DNA of 6,009 nucleotides from Bacteroidota bacterium (GTDB lineage: Bacteria; Bacteroidota; Kryptoniia; Kryptoniales; JAKASW01). Each line of letters starts with the position of its first letter. Within the stretch, counting starts at the first letter, position 1. The position numbers were made by a program, and so were the translations under genes. Location of the stretch: contig JAJYOS010000431.1 of NCBI GenBank assembly GCA_021796055.1, forward strand, positions 1-6,009, read 5' to 3'. Of the stretch, positions 1 to 5,576 are shown in pieces. The notes beneath the pieces are model-generated. The model was not told where the DNA came from. It made no database searches and was given only the letters and a program-made list of their open reading frames with translations.

Positions 1-76
1 CAATCGTGTTGCTGATGGTTTCGATGTACGTCACGAGCCCTCTTGAGCTTTCTGCCTTTCCGGGTTTACTCCTCAT
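1..76 (-). CDS. Start of a further gene, probably flhA (partial, runs off the window)
   Basis: An ATG at 76-74 overlaps the flhB stop codon in an ATGA arrangement and opens a frame of 25 codons with no stop before the window edge. A weak purine-rich stretch (GGAAAAG) lies about 9 bases upstream. The visible residues begin MRSKPGKAESSRGLVTYIET. They are basic and polar, then turn amphipathic, which would suit the cytoplasmic lead-in to the first membrane helix of FlhA, but nothing diagnostic of FlhA is visible. The guess rests on gene order: flhA commonly follows flhB in clusters of the type fliP-fliQ-fliR-flhB-flhA. The ATGA overlap matches the tight coupling in the rest of the operon. An alternative is that this is a remnant frame next to a damaged flhB 3' end. 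Identity is therefore tentative. Confidence 0.45.
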   Translation of the reverse strand, partial: MRSKPGKAESSRGLVTYIETISNTI

Positions 77-972
77 ATTGACGCTTTTCCGGCTTTCGCG
101 AGAACTTTCGGCGCAGACATTGCCTTCGGATCGTACTTGATCGCGATGGCGTAGTGAGTCGGGTTTGTCACAACCACATCTGCCTTGGGGACGTTCTGCA
201 TCATCCTCATCTTGTGCCGTTTTATCATCTCCCGGCGGATTCTGCTCTTCGTAGCCGGGTTGCCCTCTTCCTGCTTGTGTTCTTCCTTTATCTCCTGCTT
301 GGACATCCGCGTATCGCGCTGGAATTTCTTACGCTGCACGTAGTAGTCGACCGCGGCCAGCACTATGAACGCGGACGAGATCTTCATGCTGATGGCAAAC
401 GCGCCGGAACCCATGAAGGAGAATATCTGCTGCGGAGAGCTGTCGACCAGCTGGACGGAATTCGCGATGAGGCTCCTTACCGCCAGATAACCGATCAGGC
501 CGACGAGTGTGACTTTGAGGATGCTTTTCGCCAGCTCCATCAGGGCCTGCTGCGAGAGGCCTAATTTCTTAATCCCTTTCAACGGGTTGAGCGCTCCCAC
601 ACCGCGCGCAAGCGGCTTGAGTGAAAAGAGGAACCCGAACTGGGCGACATTCGAACCGACGCCTACCAGCATCACGATCAACATGAAAGGCGCGACTATC
701 ACGAGGAAGCGGTAGGCCAGCGCGCTTGCGAGGGTGACGATATTGGCCTGGTTCAGTTCCGTGCCGAAAGAGAGCGACAGATACTCCTTCATGACATCGG
801 ACATCTGACCGACAAACCTGCCACCGAGCAAATACAAGATCAAAGTCCCTCCGAGAAGTACCGCAGCCGAAGTGAGCTCGACGCTCTTGGCGACTTTGCC
901 TTCCTTCCGGAGCTCTCCGCGCCGCTTGGGAGTAGCTTCTTCAGTACGTTCCTCAAAACTCTGCTCCGCCAC
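73..972 (-). CDS. flhB: FlhB, flagellar export-gate switch protein, truncated after the NPTH motif
   Basis: FlhB sits in the inner membrane beside the FliPQR pore. Through self-cleavage of its cytoplasmic domain it switches export from hook to filament substrates. The 299-residue product shows the family N-terminus (ERTEEATPKRRGELRKEGKV, residues 8-27), four hydrophobic segments (roughly 33-50, 88-105, 150-170, 187-208), the charged linker (MSKQEIKEEHKQEEGNPATKS, 223-243) and the self-cleavage motif N270-P271-T272-H273. Only 26 residues follow NPTH, ending KVLAKAGKASI; family members usually carry about 80-110 more, including a conserved segment around 'PLAR'. No downstream frame within the window restores these. 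The start is GTG at 972, one base after the fliR stop, with a GAGG about 10 bases upstream. No better in-frame ATG exists near the conserved N-terminus. Family assignment is secure. Whether the truncation is natural, a mutation or a sequencing error is open. Confidence 0.93.
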   Translation of the reverse strand: MAEQSFEERTEEATPKRRGELRKEGKVAKSVELTSAAVLLGGTLILYLLGGRFVGQMSDVMKEYLSLSFGTELNQANIVTLASALAYRFLVIVAPFMLIVMLVGVGSNVAQFGFLFSLKPLARGVGALNPLKGIKKLGLSQQALMELAKSILKVTLVGLIGYLAVRSLIANSVQLVDSSPQQIFSFMGSGAFAISMKISSAFIVLAAVDYYVQRKKFQRDTRMSKQEIKEEHKQEEGNPATKSRIRREMIKRHKMRMMQNVPKADVVVTNPTHYAIAIKYDPKAMSAPKVLAKAGKASI

Positions 973-973
973 T

Positions 974-1741
974 TTACATTAGCCTCAGGAGTTGTACCGT
1001 TTCAGCCTCGAACGTGTCGATAAGCTTACCAAACACGAAGACGAAAAACGGGAGCGATGCTATGAGGACTACCAGGCCGATCCCGACAGTCAGCGGCATC
1101 CCGACGAAAAACACGTTCACCTGCGGGACCATCTTTGCTATAATGCCCAGGAGCACGTCGGTCAGAAAAAGTGAAATGATTACCGGGGCTCCGATTTTGA
1201 TCGCCGCCACGAACACCATCCCCGTCAGATGGATGAAAAGGTCAACGGCCGAACCGCTTATCTTCAAACCTGAAACCGGCACTGCGTCATAGCTCATCTT
1301 CAGCGCCTCCAGCAGGAACAGGTGGCCGTTCATTATTAGGAAGATGAATACGGCAACGATGGATTCGAACTGCCCGATCACCGCCACATTCACGCCGTTT
1401 TGCGGGTCTATCAGGCTGGATATGGAGAGGCCCATCTCGATTCCGAAAATCTCGCCGGCATAACTCACGGCGTAAAAGACTATACCCATCGTGAAACCGA
1501 TCGACGAGCCAACGATGACTTCCTGCACGGCCAGCACCACAAGTGAGCCCAGGTCCAGCGAGATCGTACCGGTATTCGCGGCGATCAGCGGAAAGATGGC
1601 GAAGGCAACCGCAGCCCCGGCCCAGATTTTCAGCTGCGCAGGAACGGATTGGTGGCCGTACATCGGCGCCGTCGCGAACATCGACAGCGTCCTGATGAAC
1701 ACCAGCATGAAGACCACGAATTTTTCCGCGTAGAATGTCAT
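974..1741 (-). CDS. fliR: FliR, flagellar type III export-gate membrane protein
   Basis: FliR is one of the three proteins that form the helical export pore (FliP, FliQ, FliR) in the centre of the flagellar basal body. The 255-residue product has the usual length and is hydrophobic almost throughout, with about six membrane-spanning stretches. Family-typical features include the N-terminal segment with FVVFMLVFIRTLSMFATAPM (residues 8-27), 'AVQEVIVGSSIGF' and 'FGIEMGLSISSLIDPQNG' in the middle, and 'KIGAPVIISLFLTDVLLGIIAK' followed by 'PQVNVF' near residues 182-210. The ATG at 1741 lies one base after the fliQ stop, with an AGG about 4 bases before it, so translation is probably coupled to fliQ. 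It is complete with no visible defect. Confidence 0.97.
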   Translation of the reverse strand: MTFYAEKFVVFMLVFIRTLSMFATAPMYGHQSVPAQLKIWAGAAVAFAIFPLIAANTGTISLDLGSLVVLAVQEVIVGSSIGFTMGIVFYAVSYAGEIFGIEMGLSISSLIDPQNGVNVAVIGQFESIVAVFIFLIMNGHLFLLEALKMSYDAVPVSGLKISGSAVDLFIHLTGMVFVAAIKIGAPVIISLFLTDVLLGIIAKMVPQVNVFFVGMPLTVGIGLVVLIASLPFFVFVFGKLIDTFEAETVQLLRLM

Positions 1742-1742
1742 T

Positions 1743-2009
1743 TTACCTGAGGTTCGGTATTATGTTGAAAATGTGTTCGGCGAACTGGATCATCTTCTGC
1801 ATCATGAAGGGAAGAAGGAGAATACAAACGACGCCGATCGCAAGTATCTTCGGGACGAAGGTTAGTGTCATTTCGCTTATCGATGTCGCGGCCTGGAAAA
1901 TCGAGATCATAAGGCCTACGACGATCGAAACCGTCAGCGCCGGGGCGGCTACGATGAATATGGTGTAGAATGCGTCTCTTGCTATTCCAATTACAAAGGC
2001 TTCGGTCAT
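1743..2009 (-). CDS. fliQ: FliQ, flagellar type III export-gate subunit
   Basis: FliQ is the small two-helix subunit present in several copies around the FliP/FliR core of the export gate. With the start at 2009 the product is 88 residues, matching the usual 86-90. It begins MTEAFVIGIARDAFYT, with hydrophobic helices near 14-37 and 52-72 joined by the conserved segment SIFQAATSISEMTLTFVPKI (residues 36-55). The open frame extends 20 codons further upstream to an ATG at 2069, but that part overlaps fliP, has no counterpart in the family, and the GAGGA placed 4 bases before 2009 supports the shorter start. The gene starts 7 bases after the fliP stop and is followed after one base by fliR. Confidence 0.96.
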   Translation of the reverse strand: MTEAFVIGIARDAFYTIFIVAAPALTVSIVVGLMISIFQAATSISEMTLTFVPKILAIGVVCILLLPFMMQKMIQFAEHIFNIIPNLR

Positions 2010-2013
2010 TCTA

Positions 2014-2018
2014 TCCTC
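2014..2018 (-). promoter_or_regulatory. Ribosome binding site that decides the fliQ start
   Basis: Reading the minus strand, GAGGA lies 4 bases before the ATG at 2009 and overlaps the TGA stop codon of fliP. It fixes the fliQ start at 2009 rather than at the upstream in-frame ATG (2069), and suggests that ribosomes finishing fliP reinitiate on fliQ. Confidence 0.7.
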
Positions 2019-2772
2019 AATGAAATCCCTGTACGAGTGAGCCGACGAAGAGATACCAGCCGTCGACAAGAATAAAAAGCAGCAGCTTCATGGGCAGCGA
2101 GATCATCATCGGCGGGAGCATCATCATGCCCATCGACATGAGTATGCTGGCAACTATCATGTCGATCATCAGGAACGGTATAAACACCAGGAATCCGATC
2201 TCGAACCCGATCCTCATTTCGCTGATCGCGAACGCCGGTACGACGACATATGTCGGTATATCGTCCGGCGTGTTCGGACGGTTGAGATGCGCCAGGTGTA
2301 CCATCATCGCGAGGTCTTTCTCGCGCGTTTGCCGCAGCATGAAGTCCCTGATGGGTTTCACGCCCACGGCGTATGCCGAATCGAGCGTAATCTTGTTCTG
2401 CATGTAAGGTTGAAACGCCGTGTCATTTACCTTGCTCCAGGTCGGAGCCATCACAAAGAAAGTCAGGAAAAGGGCCAGCCCGATAAGAAGCTGTGTCGGT
2501 GGCATCGTCTGCGTCCCGAGTGCCTGCCTGAGAAAATAGAAGGCGATGATTATGCGCGGGAAAGCTGTAGTCATGATGAGTATCGCCGGCGCGAGCGACA
2601 GTATGGTCATGAAGAAAAGTATCTGCAGAGTGACGGCTACATCCTGCGGCTTGGACGCCGTGTCTATCCCGAACGTGACCCTTGGGATCGGTATCGATGA
2701 CTGCGCGTGAACAGGCGGGACCACCGAGAAAAAGCAAGCCAGCAGCAAACCGGCGACGAGTATCTTCTTCAT
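2017..2772 (-). CDS. fliP: FliP, flagellar type III export-gate pore protein
   Basis: FliP builds the core of the export channel with FliR and FliQ. The 251-residue product has a cleavable signal peptide, as FliP usually does: basic MKK, a hydrophobic core to about residue 20, and likely cleavage after VHA (residue 23). The mature part carries the family signatures 'LQILFFMTILSLAPAILIMTTAFPRI' (49-74), 'FLRQALGTQTMPPTQLLIGLALFLTFFVM' (80-108), 'PIRDFML' and 'DLAMM' in the periplasmic loop, and the methionine-rich 'SMGMMMLPPMMISLPMK' (213-229). That last stretch matches the region described as the methionine gasket closing the pore. It ends with 'FILVDGWYLFVGSLVQGF'. The ATG overlaps the fliO stop by four bases (ATGA), and a GAGGG lies rather far upstream (about 12 bases), consistent with coupling to fliO. 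It is complete. Confidence 0.98.
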   Translation of the reverse strand: MKKILVAGLLLACFFSVVPPVHAQSSIPIPRVTFGIDTASKPQDVAVTLQILFFMTILSLAPAILIMTTAFPRIIIAFYFLRQALGTQTMPPTQLLIGLALFLTFFVMAPTWSKVNDTAFQPYMQNKITLDSAYAVGVKPIRDFMLRQTREKDLAMMVHLAHLNRPNTPDDIPTYVVVPAFAISEMRIGFEIGFLVFIPFLMIDMIVASILMSMGMMMLPPMMISLPMKLLLFILVDGWYLFVGSLVQGFH

Positions 2773-3104
2773 TTTTGCGTGAAAGCCCTCAGTATTTCCG
2801 AAAATCCTTTCAGCCCCTGCTTCTGACCTGACGCTTCCAGTTTCTGCAGAACATCGCCGTCGGTTATTTCACCGAGCGAAGCGATTGAGTTGTCGCTCAC
2901 CCCGACGAGCATCACCCTGTCGAATACCTTCACCAGATAGATGGACTTTTTGGGCTGGAGGCTCATGGAGGAGAGAACTTTAAGGTTGTCGTTCACGAAC
3001 TGCGGCTTGGTATAGAAATACTTGCGAACCACAAGCAGGAGCCCGAACATCATCCCGATGAGCACGAGCATCGTGAGGAAGGTCTTTACGATGAGCCAGT
3101 CCAT
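2769..3104 (-). CDS. fliO: FliO, flagellar export-gate assembly protein
   Basis: FliO is a small bitopic membrane protein that stabilises FliP and helps assemble the FliP/FliR core; it is the least conserved member of the export set. The 111-residue product has one membrane helix at about residues 8-26, followed by a basic stop-transfer VRKYFYTK. The cytoplasmic domain has the family pattern 'LKVLSSMSLQPKKSIYLVKVFDRVMLVGVSDNSIASLGEI' (41-80): a strand-rich segment with 'KKSIYLV' and 'LVGVS'. Position between fliN and fliP confirms the call. The ATG overlaps the fliN stop by one base (TAATG), and the stop overlaps fliP in ATGA. No defect is visible. Confidence 0.93.
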   Translation of the reverse strand: MDWLIVKTFLTMLVLIGMMFGLLLVVRKYFYTKPQFVNDNLKVLSSMSLQPKKSIYLVKVFDRVMLVGVSDNSIASLGEITDGDVLQKLEASGQKQGLKGFSEILRAFTQK

Positions 3105-3478
3105 TACTTTCTCAGCCCTTTCAGACGCTCGGCGGGGTCGACCATGCTCGTTATGCGGATGCCGAAATGCTTGTCGACGACGACCACTTCGCCTTCCGCC
3201 ATTTTCCGCCCGTTGACCAGTATGTCCACCGCCTCGCTGACAAGTTTATCGAATTCGATTATCGAGCCGCGCCCGAGTTCCAGTATGTCTTTTATCATCA
3301 TGGTCGTCTTGCCGAGCTCGACGGTGACTGAAAGGTTAAGGTCAAGGAGAAGGTCGAGCCTGTTCTCGTTCCCCGACGCCTTGGAATCGGTCTCGGTAAG
3401 GTTCTCAAACGCGGGATCCTGGGCCTCTTTTCTGGCTATTCTCTCTGCTTCCGCGTTCTGGATTACATCATCTGCCAT
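3104..3478 (-). CDS. fliN: FliN, flagellar motor switch/C-ring protein
   Basis: FliN forms the lower C-ring of the motor with FliM and helps dock the export ATPase complex. The 124-residue product has a polar, acidic N-terminal tail (about 1-38) and one SpoA (FliMN_C) domain at about 41-113. Key segments are '[35 protein letters not shown]' and '[29 protein letters not shown]'. The length and single domain identify a classical FliN, not the longer FliY of Bacillus-type bacteria, which carries an extra CheC-like phosphatase domain. The ATG at 3478 follows the fliM stop by one base, and a GGAG inside the last fliM codons sits 6 bases upstream, so translation is likely coupled. It is complete. 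Confidence 0.97.
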   Translation of the reverse strand: MADDVIQNAEAERIARKEAQDPAFENLTETDSKASGNENRLDLLLDLNLSVTVELGKTTMMIKDILELGRGSIIEFDKLVSEAVDILVNGRKMAEGEVVVVDKHFGIRITSMVDPAERLKGLRK

Positions 3479-3479
3479 A

Positions 3480-4490
3480 TTAATCTCCGTTTTGTTCCTC
3501 TTCTGAAGCGCTTCTTACAATCTTTACCGCCTTGTGCCCGTCGTGCACACCGGCCTTCGAGAAAAACTTCGTCCGCGAAGCAATCTTTACCGGATGCAGG
3601 GTGTCCTTCTTGCTGTCCAGAATTATCACGTCGCCGGTCTGGAGCTCCACGAGGTCCCTGAGCGTAACCCACGCCTTGCCCAGTTCAACACTGACGGGGA
3701 GTTCCGTCGTCGATATGTTTCTGACGACCGAGTTCGACCTTGATTTCTGCGTTCCTTCACCCACACCCATCGGCGCAACGTGCTGCAGGTTGAGGCGCTG
3801 TATAGTTTCCTCCAGCGAGAAGGTCGGGAAACACAAATTCATGAGATGACTCACGCCGGCGATCTGAACGTCGAACGAAACGACAAGCACTATTTCACTT
3901 GTTGGAGCTATCTGCAAAAAATCGGCCTCGCTCTCGAAACGGTCGACTTTGAACTTCAAACTGCTTATCGACTTCCACGCTCCCTGGAGATCCTGGAGGG
4001 CCTTCTCCACGGTCCCCTTCACCAGGCTCTTCTCGATTTCTGTTACCGCGCGGAGCTTCCTTGTCGGTTCCGTGGCTCCGCCGCCGAGAAGCCGCTCGAC
4101 TATCGCGAACACCAGCATGGGGGAAAATTCCAGTACCCCTCTTCCTTCCGAAGGATCCATATCAAAAACGTAAAGGCAGGTCGGACTTCCGATGGACAGC
4201 TGGTACTCCGAGTAGAAGAGCTGGTCGACCGAACTCACTGCCACCGATACCTGGGTCTGAAGTTTCGAGGCAAGGTAGAAACCGAACAGCTCCGCGAAAG
4301 TCTCGTGCACAGCCTGAAAGATACGAAGCTGGTTTTTCGACACCCGGTTGGGCCGGCGGAAATCGAACCCCTGCACATCGCGCTGTTCCTCTTTCTGGTC
4401 CGCCATTCTCGCAGGTGCCGCGGCAGCAGGCTCTTTCCCGATTCCCGCCAAAAGATTGTCTATTTCCGATTGCGAAAGGACTTCCGGCAT
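3480..4490 (-). CDS. fliM: FliM, flagellar motor switch protein that binds CheY-P
   Basis: FliM links the rotor protein FliG to the FliN ring and receives the chemotaxis signal. The 336-residue product has the standard three parts. The extreme N-terminus [13 protein letters not shown] (residues 5-17) is the conserved CheY-phosphate binding peptide. A linker with a poly-Ala/Pro stretch (about 20-36) follows. The middle CheC-like domain (about 45-235) includes '[10 protein letters not shown]', '[18 protein letters not shown]' (the glycine motif near 136-138 that contacts FliG) and 'LTEIEK'-like '[11 protein letters not shown]'. The C-terminal SpoA domain (about 262-325) includes '[30 protein letters not shown]' and '[15 protein letters not shown]'. 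Having a CheY-binding peptide implies the cell also has chemotaxis genes, though none lie in this window. The ATG is 9 bases after the fliL stop, with a weak GAGAG just upstream. Confidence 0.98.
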   Translation of the reverse strand: MPEVLSQSEIDNLLAGIGKEPAAAAPARMADQKEEQRDVQGFDFRRPNRVSKNQLRIFQAVHETFAELFGFYLASKLQTQVSVAVSSVDQLFYSEYQLSIGSPTCLYVFDMDPSEGRGVLEFSPMLVFAIVERLLGGGATEPTRKLRAVTEIEKSLVKGTVEKALQDLQGAWKSISSLKFKVDRFESEADFLQIAPTSEIVLVVSFDVQIAGVSHLMNLCFPTFSLEETIQRLNLQHVAPMGVGEGTQKSRSNSVVRNISTTELPVSVELGKAWVTLRDLVELQTGDVIILDSKKDTLHPVKIASRTKFFSKAGVHDGHKAVKIVRSASEEEQNGD

Positions 4491-4499
4491 TCTCTCAGC

Positions 4500-5012
4500 T
4501 CACTGAATTATGAACTTGCTGAAATAAACGTTGAGGACACTCCCCGTGCTGAGGTCCCTGTTGATCCCGTTCCTGATTGCAACTTTCAAAGAGTCGCGCG
4601 AACCGGCGTCGTCCAGCTCCGGAAGCGTCATGCTGGTCAGGATGCTTATAATCGCGTCGTGGATCTGCACATCGCGCTTCTGAAGCTCCTTCACGGTTTC
4701 TTCGGAAGTCACTTCGAGGCCGATCGTGGTGAGTAAAAATCTCAACCCGTTCGTCCCGGCCGGATTTACTATCAGGTCTTTCACTACATAGACGTGGTCA
4801 AAATTCGGATCGCCCCCTGCGTTTTTCTCCGGATTGCCCGCTTGCGCACTTGTCGTCTGCGCCTGTGAATCGGGTCCCCCATGCTTCAGGAAGAAACCAA
4901 CCAGAAAATAGGCCGCTACCAGTTGAAGCGCGACAACCGCAACTATCATGATCATCTTCTTCGATTTGGCGGCCGGCTTCTGAACTACTGTCTGTTGGAC
5001 TGTTTCTGCCAT
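4500..5012 (-). CDS. fliL: FliL, flagellar basal-body protein associated with the stator
   Basis: FliL is a single-pass inner-membrane protein that surrounds the stator units near the motor and affects torque and swarming. The 170-residue product has a basic cytoplasmic tail (KPAAKSKK, 12-19) and one membrane helix (about 20-42). A low-complexity periplasmic linker rich in Gln, Ala and Gly (about 44-68) precedes the FliL domain, with the diagnostic 'DLIVNPAGTNGLRFLLTTIGLEV' (79-101), 'LQKRDVQIHDAIISILTSMT' and the terminal 'VLNVYFSKFIIQ'. The ATG at 5012 is preceded by AGAGG about 10 bases upstream, which lies within the last codons of the small upstream frame. It is directly upstream of fliM. 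The stator genes motA and motB that often neighbour fliL are not here. Confidence 0.96.
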   Translation of the reverse strand: MAETVQQTVVQKPAAKSKKMIMIVAVVALQLVAAYFLVGFFLKHGGPDSQAQTTSAQAGNPEKNAGGDPNFDHVYVVKDLIVNPAGTNGLRFLLTTIGLEVTSEETVKELQKRDVQIHDAIISILTSMTLPELDDAGSRDSLKVAIRNGINRDLSTGSVLNVYFSKFIIQ

Positions 5013-5017
5013 TTCCG

Positions 5018-5245
5018 TTAAGCCTCTTGTTCATTCTTGTTGTATTTCCCAATCGAAGTAAACTCAAGGTCTATGCCGTCATCGGTCATTGAATTCTGGC
5101 CGTTTTGCGGCGTTTCATGAATAAACGGGATTAGCTTTGAACAATATTGAGCAAGTGAACAATATTGTGAGAGCCGTTCTCTCCCTGTGCTGAGACCTTC
5201 GACCCGGGCGAAAAGAAGTTTGGAGGGATTAAGGAGCTCCCACAC
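5018..5245 (-). CDS. Doubtful small hypothetical protein in the flbD-fliL spacer
   Basis: This 75-codon frame fills most of the gap between flbD and fliL. It starts at a GTG (5245) with no visible ribosome binding site; the only in-frame ATG (5087-5089) would leave just 23 residues. The product is soluble, with no membrane helix and no domain I recognise. It contains a six-residue direct repeat, SQYCSLAQYCS, produced by an 18-bp tandem repeat in the DNA. In favour of it being real: the stop lies 5 bases before the fliL ATG and the fliL ribosome binding site falls in its last codons, as with other gene pairs here; the final 23 residues (MTDDGIDLEFTSIGKYNKNE...) also look protein-like. Against it: no convincing start, an unremarkable length, and a repeat with palindromes that fits non-coding DNA. 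It does not resemble MotA or MotB. Confidence 0.27.
   Translation of the reverse strand: MWELLNPSKLLFARVEGLSTGRERLSQYCSLAQYCSKLIPFIHETPQNGQNSMTDDGIDLEFTSIGKYNKNEQEA
5138..5173. repeat. Two direct copies of an 18-bp unit holding the palindrome CAATATTG
   Basis: TGAACAATATTG occurs perfectly at 5138-5149 and again at 5156-5167, an 18-bp period. Each copy contains the self-complementary octamer CAATATTG (5142-5149 and 5160-5167), and in the second copy the palindrome extends to ten bases (ACAATATTGT, 5159-5168). The last six bases of the two units differ. A separate 5-bp inverted repeat follows (GAGAG 5169-5173 with CTCTC 5179-5183). The pair lies about 125-155 bases before the fliL start. It may be a local duplication or a paired binding site for a dimeric regulator; the sequence alone does not decide. 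Confidence 0.6.
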
Positions 5246-5273
5246 CCGGCGTATACCGGAAATTGTCGGAGAG

Positions 5274-5501
5274 TTAGCCTTTTGTTGCGACCGGCCCGGA
5301 AGAACCGGCAGTCAAGTTTGGCGAATGGATCCGCCTCTGGTACTCGACCACCTTATCGATGATCGCCTCGATCCCCTCCTGGACCCTTATCCTGCGCGTC
5401 GTGGTCAGCGTAATGATCGTGTCGTGAGCTCGTTCGACAGTCTCGATCAAATCGGCATTGACGGTAATTTCTTCCCCGTTTATCTGAGTCAACCTGATCA
5501 T
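5274..5501 (-). CDS. flbD: FlbD family flagellar protein (small)
   Basis: This is the small FlbD protein found beside flgE in many flagellar clusters, not the sigma-54 activator of Caulobacter that shares the name. Its exact role is not settled. In some clades it is encoded between the hook gene and the stator or fliL genes and is thought to act in flagellar assembly. The 75-residue product opens with the family pattern MIRLTQINGEEITVNADLIE (residues 1-20) and continues 'TVERAHDTIITLTTTRRIRVQEGIEAIIDKVVEYQRRI', ending in a low-complexity Ser/Gly/Thr tail. The length is typical (about 60-80). The ATG at 5501 has a strong ribosome binding site. It starts only about 20 bases beyond a terminator-like hairpin that follows flgE. 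Confidence 0.92.
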   Translation of the reverse strand: MIRLTQINGEEITVNADLIETVERAHDTIITLTTTRRIRVQEGIEAIIDKVVEYQRRIHSPNLTAGSSGPVATKG

Positions 5502-5506
5502 ATCGG

Positions 5507-5513
5507 CCTCCTT
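5507..5513 (-). promoter_or_regulatory. Strong ribosome binding site of flbD
   Basis: On the minus strand AAGGAGG lies 5 bases before the flbD ATG. It is the best Shine-Dalgarno match in the window, unlike the weaker or overlapping sites of the downstream coupled genes. This fits flbD being the first cistron translated independently after the terminator-like hairpin. Confidence 0.85.
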
Positions 5514-5521
5514 CCGGTATA

Positions 5522-5562
5522 GAAAAAGCGACAGGGTGCAATTTGAGTTGCACCCTATTCGC
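5522..5562 (-). terminator. Rho-independent terminator-like hairpin between flgE and flbD
   Basis: Read on the minus strand, a perfect 9-bp stem AGGGTGCAA/TTGCACCCT encloses the six-base loop CTCAAA (stem arms 5548-5556 and 5533-5541). The stem extends after a small 2x1 internal loop by four more pairs, GCGA (5559-5562) with TCGC (5528-5531). The second arm runs directly into TTTTT (5523-5527). It begins about 15 bases after the flgE stop, the usual place for an intrinsic terminator. It could end the upstream hook operon fully or partly. On the plus strand the hairpin has no T-run behind it, so it acts in the minus direction only. Confidence 0.8.
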
Positions 5563-5576
5563 TCACTTTGCTGCTA

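Noticed and set aside
2010..2069. A 20-codon N-terminal extension of FliQ starting at the ATG at 2069
   Set aside because: It overlaps the conserved C-terminal coding part of fliP, has no counterpart in FliQ proteins, and the GAGGA before 2009 gives the family-standard 88-residue product.
3104..3478. Reading the fliN gene as a FliY-type switch phosphatase
   Set aside because: The product has only 124 residues with a single SpoA domain and no CheC-like domain.
3780..4736. A long plus-strand open frame (318 codons) opposite fliM and part of fliL
   Set aside because: It lies antisense to unmistakable FliM and FliL, has no recognisable motif, spans the border of two real genes and is rich in Arg/His/Leu as expected from the reverse strand of coding DNA. 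It is a shadow.
5018..5245. A degraded motA or motB in the flbD-fliL spacer
   Set aside because: Neither membrane helices (MotA, MotB N-terminus) nor an OmpA-like peptidoglycan-binding pattern (MotB C-terminus) can be seen in any minus-strand frame I followed.
73..5501. An injectisome (virulence type III secretion) cluster instead of a flagellar one
   Set aside because: Hook protein FlgE, FlbD, FliL and a FliM with the CheY-binding [10 protein letters not shown] peptide are all flagellum-specific.
5537..5556. A sigma-54 type promoter within the flgE-flbD gap, suggested by TTGCA on the minus strand
   Set aside because: The expected GG of the -24 element is missing at the required distance (the bases there are GC), and the TTGCA is simply one arm of the hairpin.
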